Position numbers and translations under genes: made by a program
Notes under the pieces: model-generated
Told to the model about the DNA's origin: nothing
The model's database searches: none
Seen by the model: the letters and a program-made list of their open reading frames with translations, nothing else
DNA from: Incurvaria masculella
Taxonomy: Eukaryota; Arthropoda; Insecta; Lepidoptera; Incurvariidae
DNA length: 64,000 nucleotides
Direction: 5' to 3'
Assembly: GCA_946894095.1 (NCBI GenBank)
Contig: OX335652.1
Coordinates: 7,649,001-7,713,000, forward strand
In this document: in pieces, positions 10,841 to 22,437 of the stretch
How the letters are laid out: every line of letters starts with the position of its first letter
Numbering within the stretch: the stretch's first letter is position 1

Positions 10841-11489
10841 TTTAGTACGCATAACTGCTCGTGTATTAGGATATGATGATTCAATATATACGGCGTATAG
10901 TATACGCGGACACACGGATAGAGATAAACATTTACAAACATTGAACCATTTCAATGAGGAATTGAAATCTAATAATAAATATTATAAAGGGGAATGTTTG
11001 TAATAATGGATGGATGGATGGATGGATGTTTGTTACTCTTTCACGTAAAAACTACTGAATGGATTTTAATGAAACTTTACAATAATATAGCTTATACATC
11101 AGAATAACACATAGGCTACAATTTATAAGCATATTGTGCCCATGGGCTTTAGAACTTTCACGGGGCTGCGAAAACGATGCCGGTAGCGCTACTTCACACC
11201 AGGGGGAGCGGGGCCGGGGGCGGCGGCGGGAGCGGGGCCGGGGGCGGGGCGGGCGGTGCTTGGTATTTCCCTCAACTTTAGGACTACTTGGCAAAATCCT
11301 TGAGAACCAATTACTCGATTTAGATGCGGATTGTATCTACGTCTAGCCTGATTCTACTCAAAACTTATAGGCTACATAATATAACGCTTCATTACCTGAA
11401 GGGTGAGTAGAGAGTGTTAAATTCTTATAACTTGCGAACCACTAACCCGATTTATGTGCGTATTTTATCAATGTATAAGATCTCTGGGA

Positions 11490-11565
11490 GCACTCAGGTT
11501 CGAGATGGGTTACTGTTTTCGATGTTGAGGCTAGCTGTGGGTTGGAGTCCACGCAAAACTTACCT
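11490..11565 (+). repeat. Captured 5S-type SINE segment inside the Helitron
   Basis: AGATGGGTTACTG, GTTGAGGCTAGCTGTGG and GGAGTCCACG match, in order, the 5S-type SINE at 32837-33226 read on its own strand (GGATGGGTGACC, GTTGAGAGAGGCTGGC, GTGGTTCGGATTCCACG). The same segment lies in the two other Helitron copies. Confidence 0.7.
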
Positions 11566-11594
11566 ACATTACACGTTACTTACTTACTAGGTAA

Positions 11595-12725
11595 TAGTCG
11601 TGGGCGTTTCCACGGGTTTTCGAAAACGTTAGTAACTGTTAATGCTGACGCCGATAGCCGTTAGCGGAAACGGTTTCAAAAAGAAATGAAAGAAAACTCC
11701 CTCTCCCTTCTTCTCTTTTTTTTTTTTTTTTGGCTGGACATGAATGAGTATAATGACATCTAGCACGGTTCGATCATCTCACATGAATTCTGAATCTCGA
11801 GTGCAGTGACCTGTATTCAAAAACCGGCCAAGTGCGAGTCGGACTCGAACACGAAAGGTTCCGTACCATCGAACAAAAAAATCACGTTTTTTGTATGGGG
11901 GCCCCCTTAACTTTAAATTATTTTATAATCTTACCTATTTGTTGTTATAGCGGCAAAATAAATACACAATCTGTGAAAATTTCAACTGTCTATCTGTTAC
12001 GGTTACTGAGATACAGCCCTGTGACAGACGGACAGACGGACGGACGGACGGACAGCGGAGGCTTAGTAATAGGGTTCCGTTTTCACCCTTTGGGTACGGA
12101 ACCCTAACAAGAAAGAGAGGAAAAATCCAAAAATCAAAATCAAGAATGAGGTTTTGTTACTATGTAGTTATCGCAAACAATTAAGAAGTCAGACAAAACT
12201 TTTTATCCTCGACAAAATAATCCCCAGAAATAATATAACACAAATGATAAATAAACATATTTATATTTTATTTCATATGCCTATTAGCATTTAGAAATAC
12301 TAATCGTTGGACTTTTTCTGTAAGCAAACCACAACGGCGGTCGTTAAGAATGTAGCCCCTCTTCGACTACAGTGCGCACTGCGCGCGCGCATTACAGTTT
12401 CGGCGGTAACCCCAGTTGCGAGAGTCGCCGGCTACAAGCCGCAACGAAGTAATTATTAATATTACTAAGTATTACTTGTAACCCCAGTTACGAAAGTCGC
12501 CGGCTTCGAGCCGGTTACGGTTACATTGCGCGAGCGAGACAGTCGCGGCTGGCGGGTCGTTGCGTCTAGACGTCTCGCAACGGGGTTTCGTTGGCGCGCC
12601 GCGTGCGCGATCCAGTGCGCTACAAGAAACGTGTAGCGGCCATACTGCTCGGCGTAAAATGAATACTTCGTTTTTACACTAGTAACAGTTTACAAACCCA
12701 TTTCTCATTTCTCGTCCCACGACTA
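11595..12725. mobile_element. DNA element with 8-bp target duplication, nested in the Helitron
   Basis: Ends TAGTCGTGGG / CCCACGACTA. It is flanked on both sides by CTAGGTAA (11587-11594 and 12726-12733). The Helitron copy at 50587-51721 has a single CTAGGTAA at this point, an empty site that proves the insertion. An 8-bp duplication suggests hAT, although the terminal repeat is short and not a classic hAT one. It contains GC-rich repeated words (AACCCCAGTT near 12412 and 12482) and a later TCCG repeat. Confidence 0.82.
11819..12107 (+). repeat. Lepidopteran TCCG-microsatellite repeat, copy 4
   Basis: Near full-length copy from AAACCGGCCAAGTGCGAG to GGTACGGAACCCTAA, with an ACGG tract. It sits inside the element at 11595-12725, so it is the youngest layer of the nest. 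Confidence 0.88.
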
Positions 12726-13120
12726 CTAGGTAAACAATGTTGCAGTGCAAGTGCAGAAAGGTTCTGGCGACAAATGCTTTTTTTAAATAGCCACCAAATG
12801 TCAACGAAGCTCTAAATGGGAATTATTGGATGTTTCTCAATTAAATCATGCTATTTCATCTCGAACGATATTGATTAAATTTGGTAGATGGATACATTGT
12901 CCTGGACCAGTTTGACCCTATTTTGGATCAGCCATGTCGGATACTTTTTATCCATGAAATAATTTAGCCGACACTAACCCGAGCAGAGCCGGGTACCGCA
13001 GCTAGTATACAATATTTTTGACCTCGTGTGCAGTATGTTTTTAAACAAATACGCATCAAAGTAAGTAAGGTTAAGTTATTAGGAAGAGTCAAAACTTCCG
13101 GAAAAATTGCTGTCATGAAC

Positions 13121-13400
13121 AAGGAACAAGATGCCACACAAGGGCCTTCCTATTGTTGAACTGGATGGAGAGCACGGACAATTTTCATTGCCGCTTCGAT
13201 ATTGTTTCATTCAATGCGACGGTATCACCTGGACGATTAACCCTATAAAGGATGGAACTTACAGTTTTACTTGGAATTCTAATCGCAGCCAGCTTCAATG
13301 GACGAAAATGGTCACCCATATATAACTCGACGGCTCCCGGAGTTGCTTCAGCTCGATTATCAAATGGCAATGCGTTTTGCTTCCTTTATGGTCATGTTCG
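13121..13400 (-). mobile_element. 5S-type SINE, diverged
   Basis: On the minus strand the body reads ACAATAGGAAGGC upstream to GGTGACCATTTTCGTCC, with CTGAAGCAACTCCGG beyond. These are decayed 5S box C and box A words as in the copy at 32837-33226. The family body words GAAGCGGCAATGAAAATTG are intact. Confidence 0.65.
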
Positions 13401-13719
13401 TATCTCGGCGGAGCTATCGGATAACCTTATGCCAAGTGCTAAGCATATTAGGACAGACGTAGGACAGAGTATTTTTCTCTTTAGTATTATTGGTAGTAAG
13501 AATGGATATGCTGAAATGTTGTAGACTTTTATTTTTCTGGCAGATATCGACACGCATTGACGCGGGGGAATCGACTGAAAGTACTGAAACATGTAGAAAG
13601 TCCCAAGGGGGGTAATTGTGTACATCAATAGTTTTATCTTTCTGTTCGGCGAAGAAAAAATATATTTCGGGGAGTCCGAAGAGTATCGTGAACATATGAG
13701 TACATGCATTACCACTTGT

Positions 13720-13815
13720 GAGGTTACCATGGTTACATGCCGGTTGAACAGACAAGTACCTAAGTGGTTAAATCTGATCTTTAGTTGAATTTCGTATCAC
13801 GCTAACTGTTACACA
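13720..13815. repeat. MITE family B fragment
   Basis: GAGGTTACCATGG and GGTTAAATCTGATC...TTAGTTGAATTTCGTA match the family seen at 4267-4380, 16965-17150 and 41455-41725. Confidence 0.5.
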
Positions 13816-13884
13816 CATAGTAACTAAATGATTAAAAATATATAAACAAGAAACAAAGATCTTTTAGGGCTTAATGTTTAAAAC

Positions 13885-14638
13885 TTAAGGTGGGCCATCC
13901 CGCTCAACTCCCCATACAAACGGGGAAAGAAGATCACGCCCATATTTCTTGTCAGAGCTCCCAATTTTTCCTCAAAATTGCTTTATTTGATCGAATTAGA
14001 TGTCTGATGACCGTTGGCATTGTAAAATTGTGTTTGGTTTCTCAGGGGGTCCATTCAGAGCAAGAGTGAGTTCGAGTTCGGGAGTGAGTTAACCTAAAAA
14101 TAGCTGGGAAATATATTATTATTTAAATCACGGAACCGTTATTTATTCTTCCAACGTATTTACGGGACAAACCAGATAACCTAACTTTACCTAACTGTAA
14201 TGATGTTCTAGAAGTGTGGAAACATTAACTATTTAAAAAAGTGAGTTGATATTTAGTTGCGAATTCGAACTCACTCTTACTCTGAATGGACCCCCAGTTA
14301 TAAGGTCCTAAAGGTGGATTACGCAATGATAAAGTAAGAACATCTTAAAAAGATTAGTCATCAGCTTATTTAATCAAGATTTATAATCTATTTGGTTTTT
14401 GTTAGATTTTTGAAGCGGTCCTGGTTTACTTTTAGCTATAAGTAGTTTTGTAATTAAAATTTTCGTAAATCGTACCAAATCATACACTATGCACATTGTC
14501 TTTTTTGTGGACATGTTGCATCTTCTTCATCATGGAGCCTGTCTTTTTCTTTGAAACATAGAAGGACCCAGAGCGCAACAGCACGGTTTTGTACCGTGCC
14601 CGCGAATGAGTTAGTCCCACCGGGTTGGGCCACCTTAA
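13885..14638 (+). mobile_element. TTAA-flanked MITE, copy B, interrupted
   Basis: TTAAGGTGGGCC at the left and GGGCCACCTTAA at the right, each including the TTAA target. Same inner sequence as copy A, plus the insertion at 14046-14294. Its right end lies in a SINE. Confidence 0.85.
14046..14294. mobile_element. MITE with GGGGTCCATTCAGAG ends and CAG duplication
   Basis: 249 bp. Left end GGGGTCCATTCAGAG with AGAGTGAGTTCGA; right end the inverted match. CAG lies on both sides (14043-14045 and 14295-14297). Copies A and C of the host element have no such block here, giving an empty site. A 3-bp duplication and G-rich ends hint at PIF/Harbinger, not proven. Confidence 0.82.
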
Positions 14639-14639
14639 G

Positions 14640-14795
14640 TTTTACATGGATTTCGAACAATGGAACAGCTCGCATTCCTGAAGAATGCACTTATCCATCT
14701 GAGAAAGAGAAAAAAAGTGGTGCATGAATGGGATAGGGATCGAACACATGACCTCTGTCATATAAGGCAAGACCCCGGACCACTGAAAGTGCTGA
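14640..14795 (-). mobile_element. tRNA-type SINE, head portion
   Basis: The minus-strand read has a degenerate B box (TGTTCGATCCC), ATGCACCAC and the CTTTCTC/AGATGGAT segment, ending in TTCGAAATCCATGTAAAA where the TTAA MITE interrupts it. Confidence 0.7.
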
Positions 14796-15382
14796 AAGAC
14801 AAAAAAAGGTTATTCGAAAAGCTCGCTAGTCGCTAAACAGGGAATGCTAGATAACGCCATTCTCTGAAACTCTGGAAAAATAGGAATAGCTTCATGCATC
14901 AACTTAATTTTACAAACACAATTCCGGAATCCTTTCACATAGTTTGACCGCGCATTGGTATTGGGCAGCGTTCTGCCAATTATGTTAAGTTTCATCATAG
15001 ATTAAGCAACCTATGGTTTCGTAGAACATTTTATATTCGACGATAATGGAGCTTTATTTTTAAATTAAAATTCGTGCCGTCTGGCCCGTTCAGGACTTTT
15101 CGAATGATCTTAAACGCGAATTCTGCAGGCAATAAATAACATCACAGCTAAAAGGTTGTCAGACGAGCTTCTGTCTGAGGCGTTTTTAATGACATTTTGA
15201 TAAGGATCGCTTTTTCTTCTTGAATAATAAATTGGACCGTTGTTGAGCTCTTTGTATGACTATCTATGTCGGAACGTGGACGCGTACACGAAGTGTTAAC
15301 GACAAGTGTCGTCAACATTTTGTCCTCTGCAATCTCCATAAAAAATGGGAACCAATGAAACCACAATATTTTCAAAAAGTAT
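14796..15382. other. No gene recognised
   Basis: Mixed-composition spacer. Two short minus-strand frames without domains. Confidence 0.4.
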
Positions 15383-15702
15383 TTTTAGGGTTCCGTACCC
15401 GAAGGGTGAAAACGGAACCCTATTACTAAGCCTCCGCTGTCCGTCCGTCCGTCCGTCCGTCCGTCCGTCCGTCCGTCTGTCCGTCTGTCACGAGGCTGTA
15501 TCTCAGTAACCGTAACAGGTAGACAGCTGAAATTTTCACAGAGTGTGTATTTATTTTGCCGCTATAACAACAAATAGGTAAGATAAAAAAATAATTAAAA
15601 TTAAAGGGGGCTCCCATACAAAAAACGAGATTTTTTTGTTTTTTTTTCTACGATGGTACGGAACCCTTTGTGTGCGAGTCCGACTCGCACTTGGCCGGTT
15701 TT
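15383..15702 (-). repeat. Lepidopteran TCCG-microsatellite repeat, copy 5
   Basis: Full-length copy with one of the longest tracts in the window (about eight TCCG units), both terminal words and the GCGAGTCCGACTCGC near-palindrome. Confidence 0.9.
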
Positions 15703-15774
15703 ATTTAATGGCAAATATAACGACTTCTGATATGATAGCTAGAACCCCCCGGCAATAGCAAAACGCGTACAATT

Positions 15775-15905
15775 TTTCATTCAGGTTTCGACTATGTTTT
15801 ATCCAATTCGATGGCATCAATCCGGGCGAGCTAACCCTACCACCTATATAGTAAGGAAGGGACCTACAGTTTTAAATTGGTTCCGAACCATGGAACAACC
15901 ACAAC
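15775..15905 (-). mobile_element. SINE body fragment
   Basis: TCCAATTCGATGG, CGGGCGAGCTAACCCTACC and GACCTACAGTTTTAA are body words on the minus strand. Both head and tail are missing. Confidence 0.65.
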
Positions 15906-16269
15906 CATTATTCTTAACGGAAATGTACATTTCTGCGAATAAGAAAGAAAGAAAGAGACGCATACCTTGGGACTCAATCGAGCCAGCGGTCATTGACACA
16001 AGTGCAACGAATATTCGATGTTGCGCGTCCCGAATTTGTAAGCGAAGTAACTATAGGTAGACATTTTTCACTAACTAGTGGCTAAAGAATAAGAAACTAC
16101 CACTGAAGATAAAGGCAGGAGAAGTGGCATGCGCGGTGTATCATCAGGTGAGCGACCATCTGATATAACATTGCTGAAAAAATTGCATGGTATCGTCATC
16201 AGATCAGCGATTATGACCCTCCTTGAATAGTGCCAGATATTATATCGCTGAAAGAGCATGGTGTTATAC

Positions 16270-16521
16270 CAAGGGCGTCACCGCGGGGGCAGGGAGGGGC
16301 AGCTGCCCCCCCCCTAGAGATTCTAAAAAAGTTGCCAAATATAATGCAACCAAAGTTGCAAGTAATCTGTTTGAGTTGATTTGCTTGAAGTTCAAGCCTT
16401 GAACAATCATTCCCGTACGTCGAAACTCGAATGAATTCACCAATGAGAATGAGAAAAGTATGAATTGTAGCAGGTAAAGTCAACTTGCCCCCCCCTGCGC
16501 CATCGGCTGGCGACGCCCTTG
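16270..16521. mobile_element. hAT-type MITE
   Basis: 252 bp. Terminal repeat CAAGGGCGTC / GACGCCCTTG, then C/G-rich inner ends. Flanked by an exact 8-bp duplication TGTTATAC (16262-16269 and 16522-16529). The 8-bp site and a CA-GGG start fit hAT. No transposase. Confidence 0.88.
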
Positions 16522-16964
16522 TGTTATACGAACAACGTGTAGGCAACAAAATGCCCTGTGCGTCCAACGGTTGCACAGAGCACAACAGTCGCTTCAGTGA
16601 CTAATAGTAAGCGTTAAGATGAGCGAGCTATAATGGTATGCCTCGGCGTTGATGTCTTCCCTGGAGTCAAGAATCTCCAGATATTTCGTTACTTTGTAGA
16701 CCCAAACGATGAGATTACGTCGGGAGATAATAGCGCTTCTCTCTGTTGATTTATCGCGGAAGAGAATAGCCGGGCGGTATTAAAACGGAGAGCTATGTAT
16801 CCATTACTTGAAATTGCTCGTTTACAGCATCAAACGACTCAAAATATCGATCTATCACTGAAATAAATTTATTTCACTTGTAAAATGCTTGAACTGCGTT
16901 TGAAAACTCATTAGCTTGAGATAGCATGGGTTATCTGTAACAGGGGACCGGAGTAAATAACTCG

Positions 16965-17150
16965 CCAGGTTACTAACAGGTGACAGTCAAAAGAGTGATT
17001 AAATCTGACGTTTAGTTGCATTTCATATCATGCCAAACGGAATATTGCAGTTCTCTTGGCGGTACACTTCGTTTGACAGTTAGCAAGGTACGAAATTCCA
17101 GTTGCACGTCAGATTTTATAACTCTCTTGCTTGTTCATCTGCTATTATTG
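16965..17150. mobile_element. MITE family B, palindromic copy
   Basis: AAATCTGACGTTTAGTTGCA and its inverted counterpart (GTTGCACGTCAGATTT) lie about 70 bp apart. The outer ends include AGGTGACAG and GTTCATCTG. Family members are at 4267, 13720 and 41455. Confidence 0.65.
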
Positions 17151-20100
17151 CTGCGACCTTAAAATTAACACTTAATTGGGGAGTTATCAAATTACCCTAA
17201 GCGTTGTTTAATTTTTATTAATTAATTACTTAAAATTGTAAAGTGTTTCTGTTCGTAGGAGTTGAAATGGATTTTCCATAACTTTTAGAATTTGAAATAT
17301 TCAAAATTCCTGTTATCGTCCACTATGTTCTGGATTAGCCAATCGTTAAATCATTAGAATAAAATTTCGTGACATTATTGAAAGAACTAAGGCTTTTTGG
17401 AAAGCCACAAAATATATGTTTTTTTAACATCGCTGCTTCCTCAAAACTTTTATTAAGAGAAAATAAAACCCAATTCAAATTCAGATGATAATTATTTTAT
17501 ATTATCCTTTAACTTATTACATTCTAAATGAATAAATATGTATGTTATCTACTGATATTCGCAAATTGATATGTACGAAATTATAACTGAAACATGCACA
17601 GGTGGACGTCTAAAGTAAAATTTCCATTTCATTATGATATAATACAAAATGTTTGCTTATAGACAATATTTCCTCACATAAATTGTGAATAAATGATTTG
17701 CTCCGCTGAAATACACTTTGTTTGGATACATCTTTGACAATAATTTGTTTTAATTTCTCTAAAATTTTGTATAATTGCTATGATTTTACTAGTGTGGTCG
17801 TCGACGCACGTAAGCATACAATTTAGGCACGAATTAGATTCTACTGACTTACCCATCTTTCATCTGACCACAGAATAGCGTATAAGCATATATCTTTTTT
17901 GTACAAATATGTCCATTCTTTGTTTATTTATAAATATATTTTTCTATTTTAATATACGTATCTACAGCTAATTAATATTTTAATAGGGTAAATATTGGAA
18001 ATGTGCCTGTAATATTTTATTTTAATACAATTTTATATTCACTAATTATTTCAATAAAGATTTTACTTTATTTTCACTAATTATTAACTATTCCGTAATA
18101 TTTAATTTTCCTACTGTTTGCAATTCATCAAGCATTGCAATTTTCTTTTAAAGTTCTAAATAACTTTAAAAGAACATTAAATATATATAATAAAAAAGGA
18201 AAATTAAAAAAAAAACTCTTTCTGCCGGAATAAAATCCAAAGTCGGCAGACCCTCGTCTTATATACCTACATATATTTTAATAAGTACCGTCCAACAACC
18301 TCGTTACAATTACTACGATTATATAATATATATATTAGATTCATTGTTTTGCGACTTATTATGCTAACATTTTACACGTTTTTGATAAAATATTATCTAT
18401 GTTCCACATTTATCTATACAATCAAAGCTTTAGCTTTTCTCGGGACTAATTTTCATTAAAATCTATTAAAGTGTTCCCAAATTATTTTATTGGACCAGAC
18501 CGAATTCATAACGAATCGTTTGTATATATAACACGGTTGAACATCTACATTACACCCTGTCCTAAAAATGAAGTAAATACGATAAAGTGCTTTTGGGCGA
18601 AAATTCAAATTTAAAGGAACATTATTTGTGCCCATTATCTGGAACAAAGAAGCCATCTAAAAGATAAATCTAAAGATCTAAAAATACAAAAATTGTGGAA
18701 TATATCTTGCAATGCAGAGCTGCATTTCTACGATCAGGGTACACTCGGACCGATGCTTGCACGGAAGCAACTCGGATGACACGGCGTCCGACATGACTCG
18801 GACCCTGTGATGCCGTTATGAAAGGCGAAATTAAACGAAAATCTAAGATAACAATTAGGGACAAAATTCTTGTGATCGATAGACACCAGAGCCAGACGAA
18901 CAAGTCCCTTTTTTTGATTTTTGCGACGCGACCCTACACGGAAAAAAAGAGCATTTGAAATGAGAAAACAGTGTTTCTTGGATTTAAATTTAATTGATTT
19001 GAGAAAACACCTCCTTAACGAAAACGATCCTTTACGTTTTCTCGTAATTATGTGCTCATTTTAAGAAAATATCTTCTTCAGACTCTTCAAAACAATATTT
19101 TCTTAATCCAAATGGCTTTTTTTCGTTTAAAAAAGCAGCAGTGGGATTTCACGATTATGCTCCCAAAAGAAACAAGCGATATAACCTATTCCCGAGAAAC
19201 AAAATATCGGATGATGTAGCAATTGTATTAAAATAGATGGCGCTTGCCACTTGGACGTAAAAACATAAAAGGCTGCATCGCACTATTGACACACTATCGA
19301 CGTACCTACACCATCCAAATCACGAATAGAGGAGAGCAGCGCTTCACAGCCGTGGATCTCAAGACGTGATCTACCTTTTCATCTCTATTTCAATCGTTTT
19401 CAATTCTCTTGTGATGTTGAATGAAATGAAAGCGAGTCTACTCGGATGTGTATACACCGAATTCACCTAAACTAGTATGAAGCCAACTCTGACGAGAGCA
19501 CTCAGTACTACCGGGCATACTCTGGTAACGTAATAAAAAAATGTTTACGTTAAAATTCCATAGCTTCGAGAGAATAGAAACATTTGCAACAACAATTCCT
19601 AGACAAGAAAATATGTTTGTATTCATTTTTCGACTCTATAAGCGCTAAAAATAAGTTTGATATTCTTGATTGTACATTTGGAATTGTCATAATGAAAGAT
19701 TTTATTTTAAAGCACTGGGAAAATATTGTGGTTTTACATTATTGAGCTTAATCTTTATCGGAAACTGACGTTTACAATGCATTATTGTGACCAAACAAAT
19801 TCTTTCACATGTGCAAGAAATAAACAAGACAACACTTTGTTTTCTTTTTAATAAGCTTAATACAACTTCAAACCGATTCATCAGATTTATGTATATCTTT
19901 ATTAGCTAACAACATCGTTGTTTTGTTTGTTGGTCGCATAGAAAAGACCCTCTGCATGCTTTCATTGATTGGTACATTAATTTCGAAAGAAAAATATTTT
20001 GTGGCCTCCCTTAAATTTTGAAAGGCCCCAATTTTAAATATTAAAGCCTGTATCCATGCTATACTCCGCAGGGCAAAGGATTTAAGTTTTTTTGCAACTA

Positions 20101-20299
20101 TTGTCAACACTCCAGGAGAATAATAATTTACGATTGAATATAACGTGTTTACTGTTATTACGTGTTTTTTGCTCGCAGCCTCGAAGATGTTCTCTGGATG
20201 TGGCATAAGATATTATCCTTTTACTTACCTTTGTGTCGTGCTGATGGATATGTACATACTTAGTCATTCGTACATCCTGTTTATTAATTAATATGTATA
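17151..20299. other. Long AT-rich stretch without an assignable gene
   Basis: About 3.1 kb with T/A runs and small palindromes (near 18955-19110 a weak foldback with CGAAAACGATCC / ACGTTTTCTCG). An open minus-strand frame at 19868-20206 (112 codons) has AT-rich codons and no motif I know. Confidence 0.45.
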
Positions 20300-20336
20300 T
20301 CTGGTTTGATACCAAATACAATAAATAAATAAATAA
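20300..20336 (+). repeat. AATA-rich tail, possible LINE 3' end
   Basis: GATACCAAATAC followed by (AATA)n resembles the end of CR1-like LINEs; compare the inverted tail at 37146. No coding part is visible upstream. Confidence 0.4.
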
Positions 20337-22090
20337 ACTTCCGAAACTTAATTTTCTCGAACTAAGCCCTATTTTCCTAATGTTTATTTTGTACTTTCTA
20401 ATTACTTTATAATATTGCAGAGAAATTTAAATCTTTTGCCCGAGACCTACACATTTAATTTACGCTAAGTTCGTATGAAAATAATTCATTTTTCGTTTCT
20501 TTTATTTAAACTTCTGGGTGTCTGCAGGTGAAGTCACAAACTTGATTGATCGCATTGTGGACCAATGCGAATATCAACAACCTTAAAAATGAATGAACTA
20601 GAGACGTCTTATATTAATACCAGCGTCGTGTCGCCATGATCGTTCATTTGGGTCTTACACGAAGTAATATATAAGTCAATGGGTTTTACGAAGGAATAAA
20701 GAAAATGATTTATTGAAAATTGAGTTTGTAATACACCACAACGAGTAACGCGCGCGAAATACTGAGCTTTTAGAACGTACGTTTGCGAAGGTACACCTCC
20801 CCATTTTGTCCAAAACACTTGTATAATTATCGAAATAAAAATTCATAAAAGGACCTTTTTACCTTTGAAAGCCATTTTTTCTGTTATCTTTATATTTAGA
20901 CGAATGAAATAAAAAATCTTATACCTTTCAGCCATAACGAGGTACATCCCCCTTGCTTTTAAAAAAACTTCTTTTTTTATTTTTTTGACAAAATCAGACG
21001 ACTGGTCTGCCGAGCGGGGACGGAGCGCGCGAAACGTGCGTACCCCCTCGCTGACATGATGGCACTGGCTAGATTCCGCCGCGCGCATTCTTGACTTTAC
21101 GCTATGGGATTGGCCTTAAGCAAAGGTTCGGGCGCGGTATGCATGCATGTATCTAGTTCATTCCTTTTTTAACGTTCCTGGCGCCAATCTTCCATGAATA
21201 AAATTGAAACTAGGATAAAACAACTACTTATGTACATAAAAAACTTCTAATATTACAATGGCGTGGCAGGTATCTAACTACATTATACAACGAAGAAGAT
21301 AAAATCTCGAATCTAAAAATTGTATTCCAATTAATATTAGAATACAGCGTTATCGTTACGATAAAAAAAACTTTCTAACTTACAGTACAATTACAACCTA
21401 TTTCCGCGGATGGTTCTGTAAATTTATAAAATCAAAGCCTTTTTGTGTAACTTGTTCTTGTTTGCGACAATTCACTTTGAAACTATTATTAATGATTGAA
21501 TTACTCGCATTTTCCTGTCGATTATCTTTCGCTTAGCGCTTTTTGCTGCTAAAAGTTAGTTTATTTTGATATAGGATTATTATTTATTTTTTACACTATT
21601 GGTCACATAAAATAAATTTGTAATACACTTCATTGGTTCTGGATTTGGTTTCTTCAAAGATTTAGGATCAAAATAACGCTTTTTCAATCCAAAATCTTTG
21701 GATTCACCAATTAAATACATGATTTCACATACATGCATAGAAAATTACAAATTTATGACGCAACAAAGTAAAGGCGGAACGATTATAAACATTTAAGTTT
21801 TAATAAACAAAGCGAGTTAGGAATGAATAAAATAACGTGTTGAAAATAAAAATTACGTTTGGTAAATAACATTTATCTCCCCCAAAATTCATAGCCTGCT
21901 TGACCAGATAAACTTTCAGCTTATTTTTTATACCATGCGCCCAGCACCAACCATAATGTATTCGTACCACTAGGTCAGCAAAGAAAGGATCTCTCTTGTT
22001 TGCCAAGATCAGTCCACCTATGTATTTATTAAAAAAGCCTGTACCGTGTAATCCCAAAAGTAAGCGGATCCTGTGCCTAATATGCTGGTC
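20337..22090. other. No gene recognised
   Basis: AT-rich, with one GC-rich patch (21000-21090) that carries no clear exon. An 85-codon minus-strand frame at 21800-22057 is not recognised. Confidence 0.4.
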
Positions 22091-22103
22091 CTGTGCAAAA
22101 TAA

Positions 22104-22322
22104 GCTGGTCATGTCAGCCCAAGAGACGACGACCGTTGGAGTAACCGTGTCCTACACTGGCGGCCGTGGACAGGAAAACGGAGTGTGGGAAGACCACCCG
22201 CCAGGTGGGACGACGACATCAAGTGCGTTGGCGGAAAGCAGTGGTTCCGTACCGCTGAAGGCCGGGAGGACTGGAGGAAAATTGGAGAGGGGTATGTCCA
22301 GCAGTGGACGCAAACACGCTGA
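22104..22322 (+). pseudogene. RTE-type LINE ORF2, C-terminal fragment
   Basis: 73 codons ending in TGA, starting with AGHVSPRDDDRW and continuing through SVGRPPARWDDDI, TAEGREDWRKIGE and YVQQWTQ. This is the end of an endonuclease-reverse transcriptase of the RTE kind, where GRPxxRWxDDI and a final W-R-x-x-E-x-Y-V are typical. A TAA replaces the codon before AGH, and nothing upstream continues the frame, so it is 5'-truncated and dead. Confidence 0.75.
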
Positions 22323-22437
22323 CTGACTGTGCCCAATATGTAAGCAAATCTTTCCAAATACCCACCGAATTGGGAAAACGGCCGAACCGTAATGTTTGCT
22401 GGTGGTTCAGGAAATGCCTATTTTCTCGCTTCTCTAC

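Larger units (their letters stand above)
10968..13005 (+). mobile_element. Non-autonomous Helitron with a nested insertion
   Basis: The 5' end is A|TCTAATAATAAAT. The 3' end is CCCGAGCAGAGCCGGG, a hairpin, then TACCGCAGCTAG|T. A|TC...CTAG|T with a 3' hairpin is the Helitron signature. A (GGAT)n microsatellite lies near the 5' end, then ACATAGGCTACAATTTATAA, a very GC-rich segment (11205-11260) and a 5S-SINE-derived segment (11490-11560). It is split by an insertion at 11595-12725; without it the element is about 900 bp. It has no Rep/helicase gene. Confidence 0.88.

Noticed and set aside
13392..13755. Two overlapping minus-strand frames of about 112 codons
   Set aside because: They overlap each other in different frames, and part of them is SINE and MITE sequence. 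No family features.
19868..20206. 112-codon minus-strand open frame
   Set aside because: AT-rich codons, no motif, no start context and no splice neighbours.
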